A DNA stretch of 64,000 nt, taken from Paenibacillus tianmuensis (GTDB lineage: Bacteria > Bacillota > Bacilli > Paenibacillales > NBRC-103111). The notes under the pieces were generated by a model. The model searched no databases. It was not told where the DNA came from and saw only the letters and a program-made list of their open reading frames with translations. Numbering within the stretch: position 1 is the first letter of the stretch; every line of letters starts with the position of its first letter. The DNA is taken from NCBI RefSeq assembly GCF_900100345.1, contig NZ_FMTT01000026.1, positions 1 through 64,000 of the forward strand. Reading direction: 5' to 3'. Position numbers and translations under genes: made by a program. Positions 34,263 through 42,302 of this stretch are shown here, one piece after another.

Positions 34263-35936
34263 ATGAAGATTCGCAAATGGCTGGCTACAACGGTCATCTT
34301 GACTGTTGTCGGCGCAACGGCAGCCGGATGTACCGGCGGCAACACCGGTACGGCCCCCGGTAAGGGAACCGAAGGCGGCGAGAAGAGCGCTGCCCCCAAG
34401 CAGGAGATCACCCTTAACTTCAGGACGGAGCCGGGAGCGATGGACGTCTCCAAATCGACGCAGGTGGCAGCGTTTACTGTCATGAACGCCGTCAGCGAAG
34501 GGCTGTACCGTCTGAATAAAGACGGCAAAGCCGAGCCGGGGTTGGCTAAAGACATGCCGAAAATTTCGGCGGATGGCAAAACGTACACGATCCAACTGAA
34601 GGACAATGTGGTCTATTCCGACGGCCAGCCGGTCAAAGCCCAAGATTTCGTCTACTCGTACCAGCGTACGCTGGACCCTTCGACCAAGGCGCTGTATGCG
34701 TTTATGGTGGCTTGGGTCAAGGGCGGGGCGGACGTGCAGAAAGCCAAGACCCCCCAAGAGCTCGAAGCGGCGAAGAAGGCGCTCGGCGTCAAGGCGCTGG
34801 ATGATAAAACCGTGGAAATCACCTTGGAACGCCCGATTCCATTCTTCACCGAGCAATTATCCTTCCTGCAATTTTTCCCGCAACGCAAAGACATCGTCGA
34901 GAAGTTCGGCGACAAAAACGGCGCAGACGCAGATTCTGCCATCGGCCCGGGTCCATTCAAGCTGGCCCAATGGGACCATGAGCAGCAGATCGTCTTAGTC
35001 AAAAACGATAAATATTGGGACAAAGATAAAGTCAAGCTGGAAAAAATCACGCTGAACATCGTCAAAGACGAGAACACCGGTCTGAACCTGTTCCAAACCG
35101 GCGTTACCCAACTGCAAAATATTACACGCGAGAGCATCAATCAATGGGAAGGAAAGCCGGAATTCGTCCTGCAGCCCGAGCTGTCTTCCTGGTATGTTAA
35201 GCTGAGCCAGAAAAACGTGCCGGCCTTCAAAAACAAAAAGGTTCGTCAAGCGCTCGCGCTTGCCATCGACACCAAAGCGTACATCGAGACGGTTACAGGC
35301 AAAGGTCCCGTTCCGGCCACCGGCTTCGTACCGAACGGAACAAGTGACGGCAACGGCACAGAGTTCCGCAAAAAAGCCGGCGAGCTGAGACCGAAATTCG
35401 ATCCGGCCAAAGCGAAGCAACTGCTCCAAGAAGGCTTAAAGGAGCTGGGCTTGGCGAAGCTGCCCAAGTTCAAGCTTCAGGCGGACGACAACGGCGTCGG
35501 TCCGAAATCCGTTGAGTTCGTTCTGGCCCAATGGAAGCAAAATCTTGACGTCGATGCCATCGGCGAGCCGGTTCCTCACAAGCTGCGCGTCGATAACGAG
35601 AACAACCACAAATACGAAGCGTCTCTCTCCGGCTGGAGCGCGGACTATAACGATCCGATGACGTTCCTTGAAATGTGGGTGACGGGCAATGAATTCAACG
35701 ACGTCGATTGGTCGAATGCCGAATACGACAAGTTCATCAAAGGCGCGCAAGGCGAGATGGACAAAGCGAAGCGTTCGCAGATGATGGTCGACGGCGAAAA
35801 ATTATTGATGGAGGAAATGCCGATCATCCCGAACTACTTCCGCTCCATGAGCTGGCTCAAAGACCCGAAACTGCAAGGTGCGATCTTCCCGCCATATGCG
35901 ATCGAATACGAACTTAAGTGGGCCTATGTAAAGTAG
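34263..35936 (+). CDS. Oligopeptide ABC transporter substrate-binding lipoprotein (OppA/DppE type)
   Basis: 557 residues. The signal peptide ends in the lipobox A-A-G-C at about residue 22, followed by a Gly/Thr/Lys-rich linker. The mature domain has the SBP_bac_5 pattern: NAVSEGLYRLNKDGKAEPGL, KDNVVYSDGQPVKAQDFVYS and YSYQRTLDPSTKALYA. It captures peptides at the membrane surface. AAGGAG precedes the ATG. No permease or ATPase gene is adjacent, so it is an orphan receptor. It could import peptide signals such as the one at 39232-39360. Confidence 0.93.
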   Translation: MKIRKWLATTVILTVVGATAAGCTGGNTGTAPGKGTEGGEKSAAPKQEITLNFRTEPGAMDVSKSTQVAAFTVMNAVSEGLYRLNKDGKAEPGLAKDMPKISADGKTYTIQLKDNVVYSDGQPVKAQDFVYSYQRTLDPSTKALYAFMVAWVKGGADVQKAKTPQELEAAKKALGVKALDDKTVEITLERPIPFFTEQLSFLQFFPQRKDIVEKFGDKNGADADSAIGPGPFKLAQWDHEQQIVLVKNDKYWDKDKVKLEKITLNIVKDENTGLNLFQTGVTQLQNITRESINQWEGKPEFVLQPELSSWYVKLSQKNVPAFKNKKVRQALALAIDTKAYIETVTGKGPVPATGFVPNGTSDGNGTEFRKKAGELRPKFDPAKAKQLLQEGLKELGLAKLPKFKLQADDNGVGPKSVEFVLAQWKQNLDVDAIGEPVPHKLRVDNENNHKYEASLSGWSADYNDPMTFLEMWVTGNEFNDVDWSNAEYDKFIKGAQGEMDKAKRSQMMVDGEKLLMEEMPIIPNYFRSMSWLKDPKLQGAIFPPYAIEYELKWAYVK

Positions 35937-35953
35937 TTCGAGCTAAATAGGCA

Positions 35954-35998
35954 AAAGCCGTCCTTCCCGTTGAACAACCAACGGAGGACGGCTTTTTC
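35954..35998 (+). terminator. Terminator of the oppA-like gene
   Basis: AAAGCCGTCC pairs with GGACGGCTTT across a long loop, followed by T. Confidence 0.82.
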
Positions 35999-36103
35999 TA
36001 TGACTGTCTTACTGGATCTGTACCATTGTTTGAACCAAGACTACGCCTTATAATCAGGGTATCGCTTAACAGCAGCGATAGCTGCCTGAAAGGAGAGTTC
36101 CGC

Positions 36104-37294
36104 ATGGTATCAGCTTCATCCCGTCCAAGAGCGGTCATTATCGGCGCAGGCATCGGCGGATTGTCCGCGGCCATTGCGCTGCAATCCGCGGGGTGGGACG
36201 TCTCGGTCTACGAGAGGACACGCACCCTGTCCGGCATCGGCGCAGGCATCGTGCTCGCCGCCAATGCTATGAAAGCGCTGCGGCAGCTTGGAGCCGACGA
36301 GCAGGTAAGCCGCCTCGGAGCCCCTGTACGGAAAGCGGATATTTATACTTCGGACGGACGGCTGCTGGTGTCGCTTCCGACGGAAGAGCAAGCCCGCCGC
36401 TACGGGGCGCAGAGCTACCTGATCCACCGGGCCGACCTGCATTCCGTTCTGCTCGACCGTCTGGAGCCCGAAACGGTACACACGGATATGAAATTGCGTC
36501 GCTGGGAGCAGAGCGAGCGGAGCGTCAAGGCTTTCTTCGAGGACGGCACGACTGCCGAAGGGGACGTGCTGATCGGCGCCGACGGCCTTCACTCCGCCGT
36601 TCGGGCGCAGCTCTTCGGCGAAAACGCCCCGCTTCGTTATGCCGGATATACCGCGCTGCGGGGCATAGCGCATTGGCACGACGAACGGTTTCCATTCGAG
36701 CAAGGCGGCGGCTTCGAGGCCTGGGGGCCAGGCAAGCGGTTCGGCGTGTCGGCAATCGGACAAGGGCGCATCTTCTGGTTCGCCGCCATCAACGCGCCGC
36801 AAGGCCAAGAGCTCCCGCCCGCCGAGAGGAAGGCGGCCACGCTGCATCATTTTCGCGGTTGGATGGAGCCGATCGAGGCGCTGATCGCCGCGACCGATGA
36901 GGCGTCTATCCTTTCGCACGATATTTTCGACCGCCGGCCGCTCGCCGACTGGAGCCGGGGGCGTGTGACCTTGCTCGGCGACGCCGCGCATCCGATGCTG
37001 CCCAACCTCGGACAAGGCGGGGCGCAGGCGATGGAAGACGCTCTTGCGTTAGCCCGCTGCCTGCGGCAGAAGTGCGGCACGCCGGACACTCCCGGCGGCA
37101 CCGCCGCTCTGCAGCAATATGAACGGGAGCGGCTCGGACGGACCGCGCTGGTCGTCCGCAGGTCGCGCGCGATGGGCCGGATGGTGCAGCTCGCGCACCC
37201 CGCCGCCATTGCCGTCCGGAACCGATTGCTTCGCCTGCTCCCCGCCCAGATGCAAATTAGCCGTCTGGACTGGCTGGTCGGATATGAGCCCTGA
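36104..37294 (+). CDS. FAD-dependent aromatic-type monooxygenase
   Basis: 396 residues from MVSASSRPRAVIIGAGIGGLS. The Rossmann motif GAGIGG is near 14-19, the DG motif is GDVLIGADGLHSAVRAQL, and GD is LLGDAAHPMLPNLGQGGAQA. This is the p-hydroxybenzoate hydroxylase fold. AAAGGAG is at the right spacing for the ATG at 36104; a longer upstream start is less likely. Substrate unknown. Confidence 0.9.
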   Translation: MVSASSRPRAVIIGAGIGGLSAAIALQSAGWDVSVYERTRTLSGIGAGIVLAANAMKALRQLGADEQVSRLGAPVRKADIYTSDGRLLVSLPTEEQARRYGAQSYLIHRADLHSVLLDRLEPETVHTDMKLRRWEQSERSVKAFFEDGTTAEGDVLIGADGLHSAVRAQLFGENAPLRYAGYTALRGIAHWHDERFPFEQGGGFEAWGPGKRFGVSAIGQGRIFWFAAINAPQGQELPPAERKAATLHHFRGWMEPIEALIAATDEASILSHDIFDRRPLADWSRGRVTLLGDAAHPMLPNLGQGGAQAMEDALALARCLRQKCGTPDTPGGTAALQQYERERLGRTALVVRRSRAMGRMVQLAHPAAIAVRNRLLRLLPAQMQISRLDWLVGYEP

Positions 37295-37300
37295 CCCCGA

Positions 37301-37760
37301 TCAGCGTCCTAGTAAGGCCAGCACTTCCTCAACCGACAGAGCGGCAATCGTTCTTCCTTCGCGCCCCGAAGTCGTCTCCGCCATAAACAGGGAGTTGTAG
37401 ATCGCTTCCTCGGTCGCCTCCGCGACGGCGCGGAAGCATTCGGACATCAGCCGGCCGTCTTCGCGAGCGACGCGAAGCTCCAGCACACTGGAAGCCGGCG
37501 TATGCGGAATGCGGTTGCCGTTGCTGAAGGCGATCACGATGTCGCCGCTTCCATGATGAGCGATCGAGCCGGTACGCGCCAAGCCGAAGCCTGCCCGCTT
37601 GGCAGTCCGCTTTAACTGGCGGGCGTCCATCGGCAAGTCGGTGCCGACCACGATGATGATCGAGCCGTCGTTGTCCCGCGCTTCGCCCGAAGGGATTCGC
37701 CCACAGGCTTCCCAAGAATGGTCAAATCTTCCCCAAGACCGAAATTCGTCAGCACCATGC
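37301..37760 (-). pseudogene. DmpA/P1-family aminopeptidase remnant, frameshifted
   Basis: Two frames together match the C-terminal part of DmpA-type (S58) aminopeptidases. One contains VLTNFGLGEDLTILGKPVGE (about 37758-37690). The other, after a frameshift near 37690, contains DNDGSIIIVVGTDLPMDARQ and HHGSGDIVIAFSNGNRI. The N-terminal two thirds is absent and the remnant abuts the M29 gene's terminator. Not functional. Confidence 0.75.
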
Positions 37761-37778
37761 GCAGTCGGAGTAACGAAA

Positions 37779-37807
37779 TAAAAAACGCCCGACTCGGCAA
37801 GTCGGGC
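37779..37807 (-). terminator. Terminator of the M29 aminopeptidase gene
   Basis: GCCCGACT (37807-37800) and AGTCGGGC (37794-37787) on the minus strand around CGGCA, then six T. Confidence 0.85.
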
Positions 37808-37844
37808 GGTCCTTTGTTCAAATGTTCAAGCAACAGAGCGGGGA

Positions 37845-39080
37845 TTACCCGATAGCCCAGTTGCCCTGCCGGAACACAGGCTCGCGGGTGCCGTCCGGCA
37901 GCTCGCCGTCAATATCCAGCTCTGCCGAACCGATCATAAAGTCGACGTGCGTCAGGCTGACGTTCGCGCCCTTGGCCAGCAGTTCCTGATTGGTCATCTT
38001 CGTTCCATTCTCGATCGTAAACGGATAGGCGCTGCCAACGGCGAAGTGGCAAGACGCGTTCTCGTCAATACCGGTATTGTAAAACACGCGGTTCAGGTTC
38101 GAAATCGGAGAATCGTGCGGCACAAGCGCCACTTCCCCCAAATATTTCGCCCCTTCGTCCGTCTTCAGCAGGGCATCCAAATATTCAAGCCCGACCTCGG
38201 CCGTATAGCTGACCACTTTGCCGCCTTCGAATGTGAGCGAAAACTTGTCGACCAGTCGGCCGTTCAAGTTTAACGGCTTCGTGCTCGTCACCGTTCCGTT
38301 CACTCCAGTCCGCAGCGGCATCGTGTACACTTCCTCCGTCGGCATGTTGGCTACGAAGTATACGCCCAGATCGTCCGTCGTCCCGCCGCCGTGCCAAATA
38401 TGCCCTTCGGGCAGCTCGACCGACAAGTCGGTGCCGGGAGCCCGGTAATGCAGCTTCTTGTATTTTTTCTCGTTGAGCTTCTCCTTGAGCTGCTTCAACC
38501 GGCCGATATGCTCTTTCCAAGCCGCCACGGGATCGTCCGCGTCGACCCGGTTCATTTTGAAGATCGTATCCCACATCACCCGGACCCGCTCTTCCTCCGG
38601 AAGCTCGGGGAACACCTTGGCCGCCCAAGCGCGCGTCGGCGCTTTCACCAGACACCAGCTGAACTTTTTGTTGCGCACGTAGCCTTGGAATTTCTCCCTC
38701 GCCACGGCCGCCACTTTGGTCGCCTGCGTCACTTTGTCCGAATCGATGCCCTTGTACAGTTCCGGATCGGGTACCTTAATGTTGATCAATGCCCCGCCGT
38801 TCTCCGCCAGCTGCTCCATCATCGCCGGCATCCACTGCGGGTAGTAGTCGAACGATTCGTCGGGCGCATATAAGAACCGGTTTCTCGTCACTTCCTCGTC
38901 ATCCCATTGAACCTGCACGTATTTCGCTCCCGCTTCGTAGGCCTTTTGCACGACTTTGCGGGTGAAGGGCGCAGCTTCCAGCGGCGATTCGATGTGAAGC
39001 ACTTGTCCGGGCTGAACGTTCGCTCCGACCCGGACGACAAGCTCCGCGTATTTTTCCAGACTTCGGTCAAAAGCTTCCAT
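37845..39080 (-). CDS. M29-family aminopeptidase (AmpS/PepS type)
   Basis: 411 residues, full length for thermophilic aminopeptidase (M29). The metal site residues lie in the C-terminal half: VGLEYLDALL, DENASCHFAVGSAYPFTIEN, SLTHVDFMIGSAELDIDG with conserved Glu, His, Asp and Tyr. The N-terminus, YAELVVRVGANVQPGQVLHI, is typical. It removes N-terminal amino acids in the cytoplasm. AGGAG-type site upstream. It lies downstream of the peptide gene, so it may be cotranscribed past the hairpin at 39182. Confidence 0.92.
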   Translation of the reverse strand: MEAFDRSLEKYAELVVRVGANVQPGQVLHIESPLEAAPFTRKVVQKAYEAGAKYVQVQWDDEEVTRNRFLYAPDESFDYYPQWMPAMMEQLAENGGALINIKVPDPELYKGIDSDKVTQATKVAAVAREKFQGYVRNKKFSWCLVKAPTRAWAAKVFPELPEEERVRVMWDTIFKMNRVDADDPVAAWKEHIGRLKQLKEKLNEKKYKKLHYRAPGTDLSVELPEGHIWHGGGTTDDLGVYFVANMPTEEVYTMPLRTGVNGTVTSTKPLNLNGRLVDKFSLTFEGGKVVSYTAEVGLEYLDALLKTDEGAKYLGEVALVPHDSPISNLNRVFYNTGIDENASCHFAVGSAYPFTIENGTKMTNQELLAKGANVSLTHVDFMIGSAELDIDGELPDGTREPVFRQGNWAIG

Positions 39081-39181
39081 GTTCCTGTCTCCTGTCCTAT
39101 CGATTGGTTACCCGTTTCATTATACTAAAAGTCAGAAGGCGAACCAAACGTACTCCCAGGCTCAGATCCGGTCAAACGAAA

Positions 39182-39219
39182 GAAGCCCCTGACCTGTTCC
39201 ATGAACCGGCCGGGGCTCC
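39182..39219 (-). terminator. Hairpin terminator after the peptide gene
   Basis: On the minus strand AGCCCC, GCC and GTTC pair with GAAC, GGT and GGGGCT in order with small bulges; the T tract is weak (TTCTTTC). Confidence 0.6.
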
Positions 39220-39231
39220 TTGCGATCGATG

Positions 39232-39360
39232 TCAGCCTCCTACACCATTATCATGCAAGAGCGTTTTTACCGACCCGTTTGTCGGCGATTGATACGATAC
39301 GGACAAGCCATTCAAGAAAATGAACCCCAAGGTCAGAAGCACCAGCATTTTTTTCATCAT
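39232..39360 (-). CDS. Precursor of a secreted signalling peptide (AimP/AloP/Phr-like)
   Basis: 42 residues: a basic start MMKKM, a hydrophobic signal segment LVLLTLGFIFLNGLSV, then a polar tail ending LLHDNGVGG. The ATG overlaps the receptor stop by four bases (ATGA at 39360-39357) and AAGGAG stands seven bases upstream inside the receptor gene. Phr, PapR, AimP and AloP precursors have exactly this shape: export by the Sec route, then trimming to a short C-terminal peptide that re-enters through an oligopeptide permease. The mature peptide may be the last five to nine residues. Too short for routine gene calling. Confidence 0.78.
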   Translation of the reverse strand: MMKKMLVLLTLGFIFLNGLSVSYQSPTNGSVKTLLHDNGVGG

Positions 39361-40580
39361 ACGGACACTCCTTCCAAAATTTTCTCGTATTCCTTTTTCT
39401 GCTGTTCCGTCGCACGATCAACGTGCTTCCAGAACAAAGAAACGCATCTTTCGAACCCTGAATAATAACGTAATTTTTGAGCCAGACCCAATGCGTGAAT
39501 TAATTCATTTAAGGCTTGGTGCTTCCCTCCTCTTTTGAAGCTGTAAATGACTTTCTCATACCAAAAGTGAAACAGCTGCGTGCCATGAATGTGATCGCAA
39601 ATCGTGCCTACTGTCGGGATTCTCTTTTCGAATTTGGAAAGGATCGCATCAACGGAAAACTGGTATCGGTTTGCAGCTTTCATGACGACCGATAAACTGG
39701 GAAGGATTTGGTTGGGAAATTCATCCATATAGACGGATAATTCGGGCAGCACTTTGAGGTTTCCCGTATTCAATTCGAGGATGAGCCCGTTTCCTCTCCC
39801 CCATACCTGGAATTTCTCAACCTCCTTTTTACCGACCTCGTCAAGACCTTGGAACCATGAAAGATCAGAATACTCCTGCACACAGCGCTTAGCCTCTTCG
39901 TATTGTTCCAGTTTGGTTAGAGCCACCCCTTTCATCAGACAGCCTTGACCGTAGTACACCACTAAATGCCGTTCCGTTTGCAGCGGTTGATGCAGCTCAC
40001 GATGAATCTGCTTTTCGTAGATCGCAGTTGCCAGTTCTCTGAGTTCATCAGCGTACTGTCCGACTTTGTCCCACCTTTCGAAGGTGTAATAAATGTTGGC
40101 CATCTGCAAGAGAGCGTCCAGCCGGACATCCTCCGGCAGATGTTTGTAATGGGTTTCAAAACGAAATACGGCTTCTCTGTTTTCTTCCACCCCGGTTCCG
40201 ATGAGCAATTGAAACAACCGGAACTGACTCATGACATACTGCGGGTCCTCTGTGTCTCCTTTATCGACAATTTGGCGATAAAGCGGAATAGCCTCTTTTT
40301 TCTTTCCTTGCTCAAACAGACTCTCGGCTAAAGAAAATTGCTGCGAGCAGGTCAACTGATCGTTCAAGAAACATTGGCCCAAGTACAATTCGTAAAGCCA
40401 ACCGGGGCTGTGCCCCAACACGGATGCTATCTTGTCGAGCTGGTCTATGGTGACGGATCGAGGGTAATCCAACTGCTCAATACGGATTCCTGCAAGCTTG
40501 CTGAATTGCGAAGGCGTGTACCTGTGGAGCTGCAACTCATTCTCAACTACCGTTCTCATACTTTCCATGGTCGTTACCAT
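39357..40580 (-). CDS. HTH-TPR peptide receptor/regulator of the RRNPP class (AloR/AimR-like)
   Basis: 407 residues. An N-terminal HTH of the Paenibacillus/Bacillus Xre-like type spans about residues 14-60 (FSKLAGIRIEQLDYPRSVTI, then ASVLGHSPGWLYELYLGQCF). The remainder is TPR-like helical repeats such as MANIYYTFERWDKVGQYADE and LMKGVALTKLEQYEEAKRCV. This layout matches AimR, PlcR, NprR and the Alo receptors of Paenibacillus polymyxa. GGGAGGAG precedes the ATG. A peptide gene overlaps its end. The target genes cannot be told from sequence. Likely a cytoplasmic DNA-binding receptor switched by the peptide. Confidence 0.86.
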   Translation of the reverse strand: MVTTMESMRTVVENELQLHRYTPSQFSKLAGIRIEQLDYPRSVTIDQLDKIASVLGHSPGWLYELYLGQCFLNDQLTCSQQFSLAESLFEQGKKKEAIPLYRQIVDKGDTEDPQYVMSQFRLFQLLIGTGVEENREAVFRFETHYKHLPEDVRLDALLQMANIYYTFERWDKVGQYADELRELATAIYEKQIHRELHQPLQTERHLVVYYGQGCLMKGVALTKLEQYEEAKRCVQEYSDLSWFQGLDEVGKKEVEKFQVWGRGNGLILELNTGNLKVLPELSVYMDEFPNQILPSLSVVMKAANRYQFSVDAILSKFEKRIPTVGTICDHIHGTQLFHFWYEKVIYSFKRGGKHQALNELIHALGLAQKLRYYSGFERCVSLFWKHVDRATEQQKKEYEKILEGVSV

Positions 40581-40610
40581 ATAAAATTCTCCTCCCTACC
40601 TATATCCATA

Positions 40611-40639
40611 ATAGTACATCGGTCGAAGGGAAGTGTAAA
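40611..40639 (-). promoter_or_regulatory. Promoter of the receptor-peptide operon
   Basis: TTTACA (40639-40634) and TACTAT (40616-40611) on the minus strand with a 17-base spacer, 30 bases before the receptor ATG. Confidence 0.65.
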
Positions 40640-40807
40640 CAACCTACTTTATATGTATATTACTGGTTTGTAACCGCTATCACACAAAAAAATGAAATGT
40701 AGCAAAAATTGCTCTTCGGGATGAGCACTTTTCGCATCGACACGGCATCTTCCTTGTTTTATGATGAGGAAATAGACAATGGTGAACAAAAGGGAAGAGG
40801 TCAGCCT

Positions 40808-41608
40808 ATGGAACATGTCATTGATATTCAGGATGTATCTTGGAAAAACGGCCAGAACGTTTTGCTGCACAATATCAGCTGGACCGTGCGTCCCAAAGAG
40901 CATTGGGCGCTGCTGGGCTTGAACGGATCGGGAAAAACGACGCTGCTGAACATGATTAACGGCTATCTCTGGCCAACGAAAGGGTCGGTGTCCGTGCTCG
41001 GCCACCGGTTCGGGGAAGTTGATTTGCGCGAGCTGCGCCGATCCATCGGCTGGGTCAGCTCCTCGCTGCAGGAGAAGCTGTATGCCACCGACATAACCCA
41101 GTATGTGGTCATCAGCGGCAAATACGCAACCATCGGCTTGTACGAGCGGCTGTCCGAAGAAGATCTGAACCGAGCGCAAGCGCTGATGCGCACGCTGGGC
41201 TGCACGCATCTGTGGGACCGGGAATTCCGGACCTGCTCGCAGGGAGAGAAGCAGAAGGTGCTGATCGCCCGGGCGCTGATGGCCGACCCGCACCTGCTGA
41301 TATTGGACGAGCCCTGCAACGGGCTGGATTTGTTTTCGCGCGAAAAGCTGCTGGACAGCATCCAGGAGCTGAGCTGCCAGGAGCAGTCGCCGACGCTGAT
41401 TTACGTCACCCACCATACGGAAGAAATCGTTCCCGCCTTCAGCCATACGCTGCTGCTGCGCAGAGGCGAGGTGGTCCGCAGCGGAGCCACCGAAAGCATC
41501 CTGGAGGCGGATATCTTGACCGAATTTTTCGAGGCCCCTGTCGAGGTCGAAAAGCACCGTCAGCGCGTGTACGTGCGGGCAGCCCACGGCGGGGACCCGC
41601 TTACATAG
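40808..41608 (+). CDS. ylmA: ABC transporter ATPase, solo type (YlmA-like)
   Basis: 266 residues from MEHVIDIQDVSWKNGQNVLL. Walker A is GLNGSGKTT near residue 38-46, the signature is CSQGEKQ and Walker B is LLILDEP. A long Q-loop region (SSSLQEKLYATDITQYVVIS) and THHTEEIVPAFSH are typical of YlmA/ModF-like ATPases. No permease is adjacent, so the partner is unknown. It may serve a distant transporter or act in translation. An AGAGG-type site stands before the ATG. Confidence 0.85.
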   Translation: MEHVIDIQDVSWKNGQNVLLHNISWTVRPKEHWALLGLNGSGKTTLLNMINGYLWPTKGSVSVLGHRFGEVDLRELRRSIGWVSSSLQEKLYATDITQYVVISGKYATIGLYERLSEEDLNRAQALMRTLGCTHLWDREFRTCSQGEKQKVLIARALMADPHLLILDEPCNGLDLFSREKLLDSIQELSCQEQSPTLIYVTHHTEEIVPAFSHTLLLRRGEVVRSGATESILEADILTEFFEAPVEVEKHRQRVYVRAAHGGDPLT

Positions 41609-41695
41609 CGGCTTAAGAAGCAAAGCCAAAAAAGCTTAGAGTTCTTCTTCGTTCGGAACATGACAAAGGCCGCGCTAAGTAAGGTGGAAAAACCG

Positions 41696-41731
41696 GCGGC
41701 AGCCCCGAAGCAAAAAAGTCCGGGCTGCCGC
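41696..41731. terminator. 10-bp inverted repeat between converging genes
   Basis: GCGGCAGCCC (41696-41705) pairs with GGGCTGCCGC (41722-41731) around a loop holding a run of A (T on the minus strand). Probably terminates both genes, but no T tract follows the stem. Confidence 0.5.
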
Positions 41732-41744
41732 TGTATGGGTTAAC

Positions 41745-42302
41745 TCAATCCGCTAACCTGTATTGTTTATTGTTCATAATTTCTTCAATAACCTGTTGGA
41801 TATCATCAGGGCTTTTCTGACTTGTATCAAGCAAATTGTTGTTTTTTAACCCGGATTGCTTGAATTCTTCCATTAGAATAAGACACCGCTCTCCCATCTG
41901 ATGTTCCGGGAGTCTGAGCTGATCTCTTTTTAACAGGGTTTCAGGGTCAACCCATAAGACCGTATAGACAACATTGTCGGTTAAATCCTTTAGCTTATCT
42001 CTTAGCCAATACGCCTCATCCGGGAAAGTAACGTAATCTACTACAACATCAATTTCATTGAGAATAAAATTTCGGGTTAGACTCAAGATATTATTCCAAA
42101 TAAGGGATAATTCCAACTTACTCTCCCAAGGTTTCTGGCGACCGTTAACATGCATATGGCTTACATAATCCCCTGAAACATATGCACTATTGTTCAAGCA
42201 CCTTGCCAGTGCCTGTGAGGTCGTTGACTTCCCGACCCCTGCCGGTCCTGACAATAGGTATACCGTTTGCATTTTATCAGCCTCTCTTTTCGTGACATTC
42301 AT
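41745..42302 (-). CDS. P-loop kinase-like protein
   Basis: 185 residues. YLLSGPAGVGKSTTSQALAR is the Walker A. A kinase-like VVVDYVTFPDEAYWLRDKLK follows and an LID-like VLWVDPETLLKRDQLRLP. The fold resembles small-molecule kinases and zeta-toxin-like ATPases. The ATG starts on the base after the helicase stop (TAA-ATG) and GGAGCGAG lies within the helicase end, so translation is probably coupled. A second ATG at 42272 is possible. Substrate unknown. Confidence 0.78.
   Translation of the reverse strand: MNVTKREADKMQTVYLLSGPAGVGKSTTSQALARCLNNSAYVSGDYVSHMHVNGRQKPWESKLELSLIWNNILSLTRNFILNEIDVVVDYVTFPDEAYWLRDKLKDLTDNVVYTVLWVDPETLLKRDQLRLPEHQMGERCLILMEEFKQSGLKNNNLLDTSQKSPDDIQQVIEEIMNNKQYRLAD

Noticed and set aside
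41696-41731. Insertion sequence terminal repeats
   Set aside because: Ten-bp inverted arms only 16 bases apart with no transposase between them; fits a terminator better.
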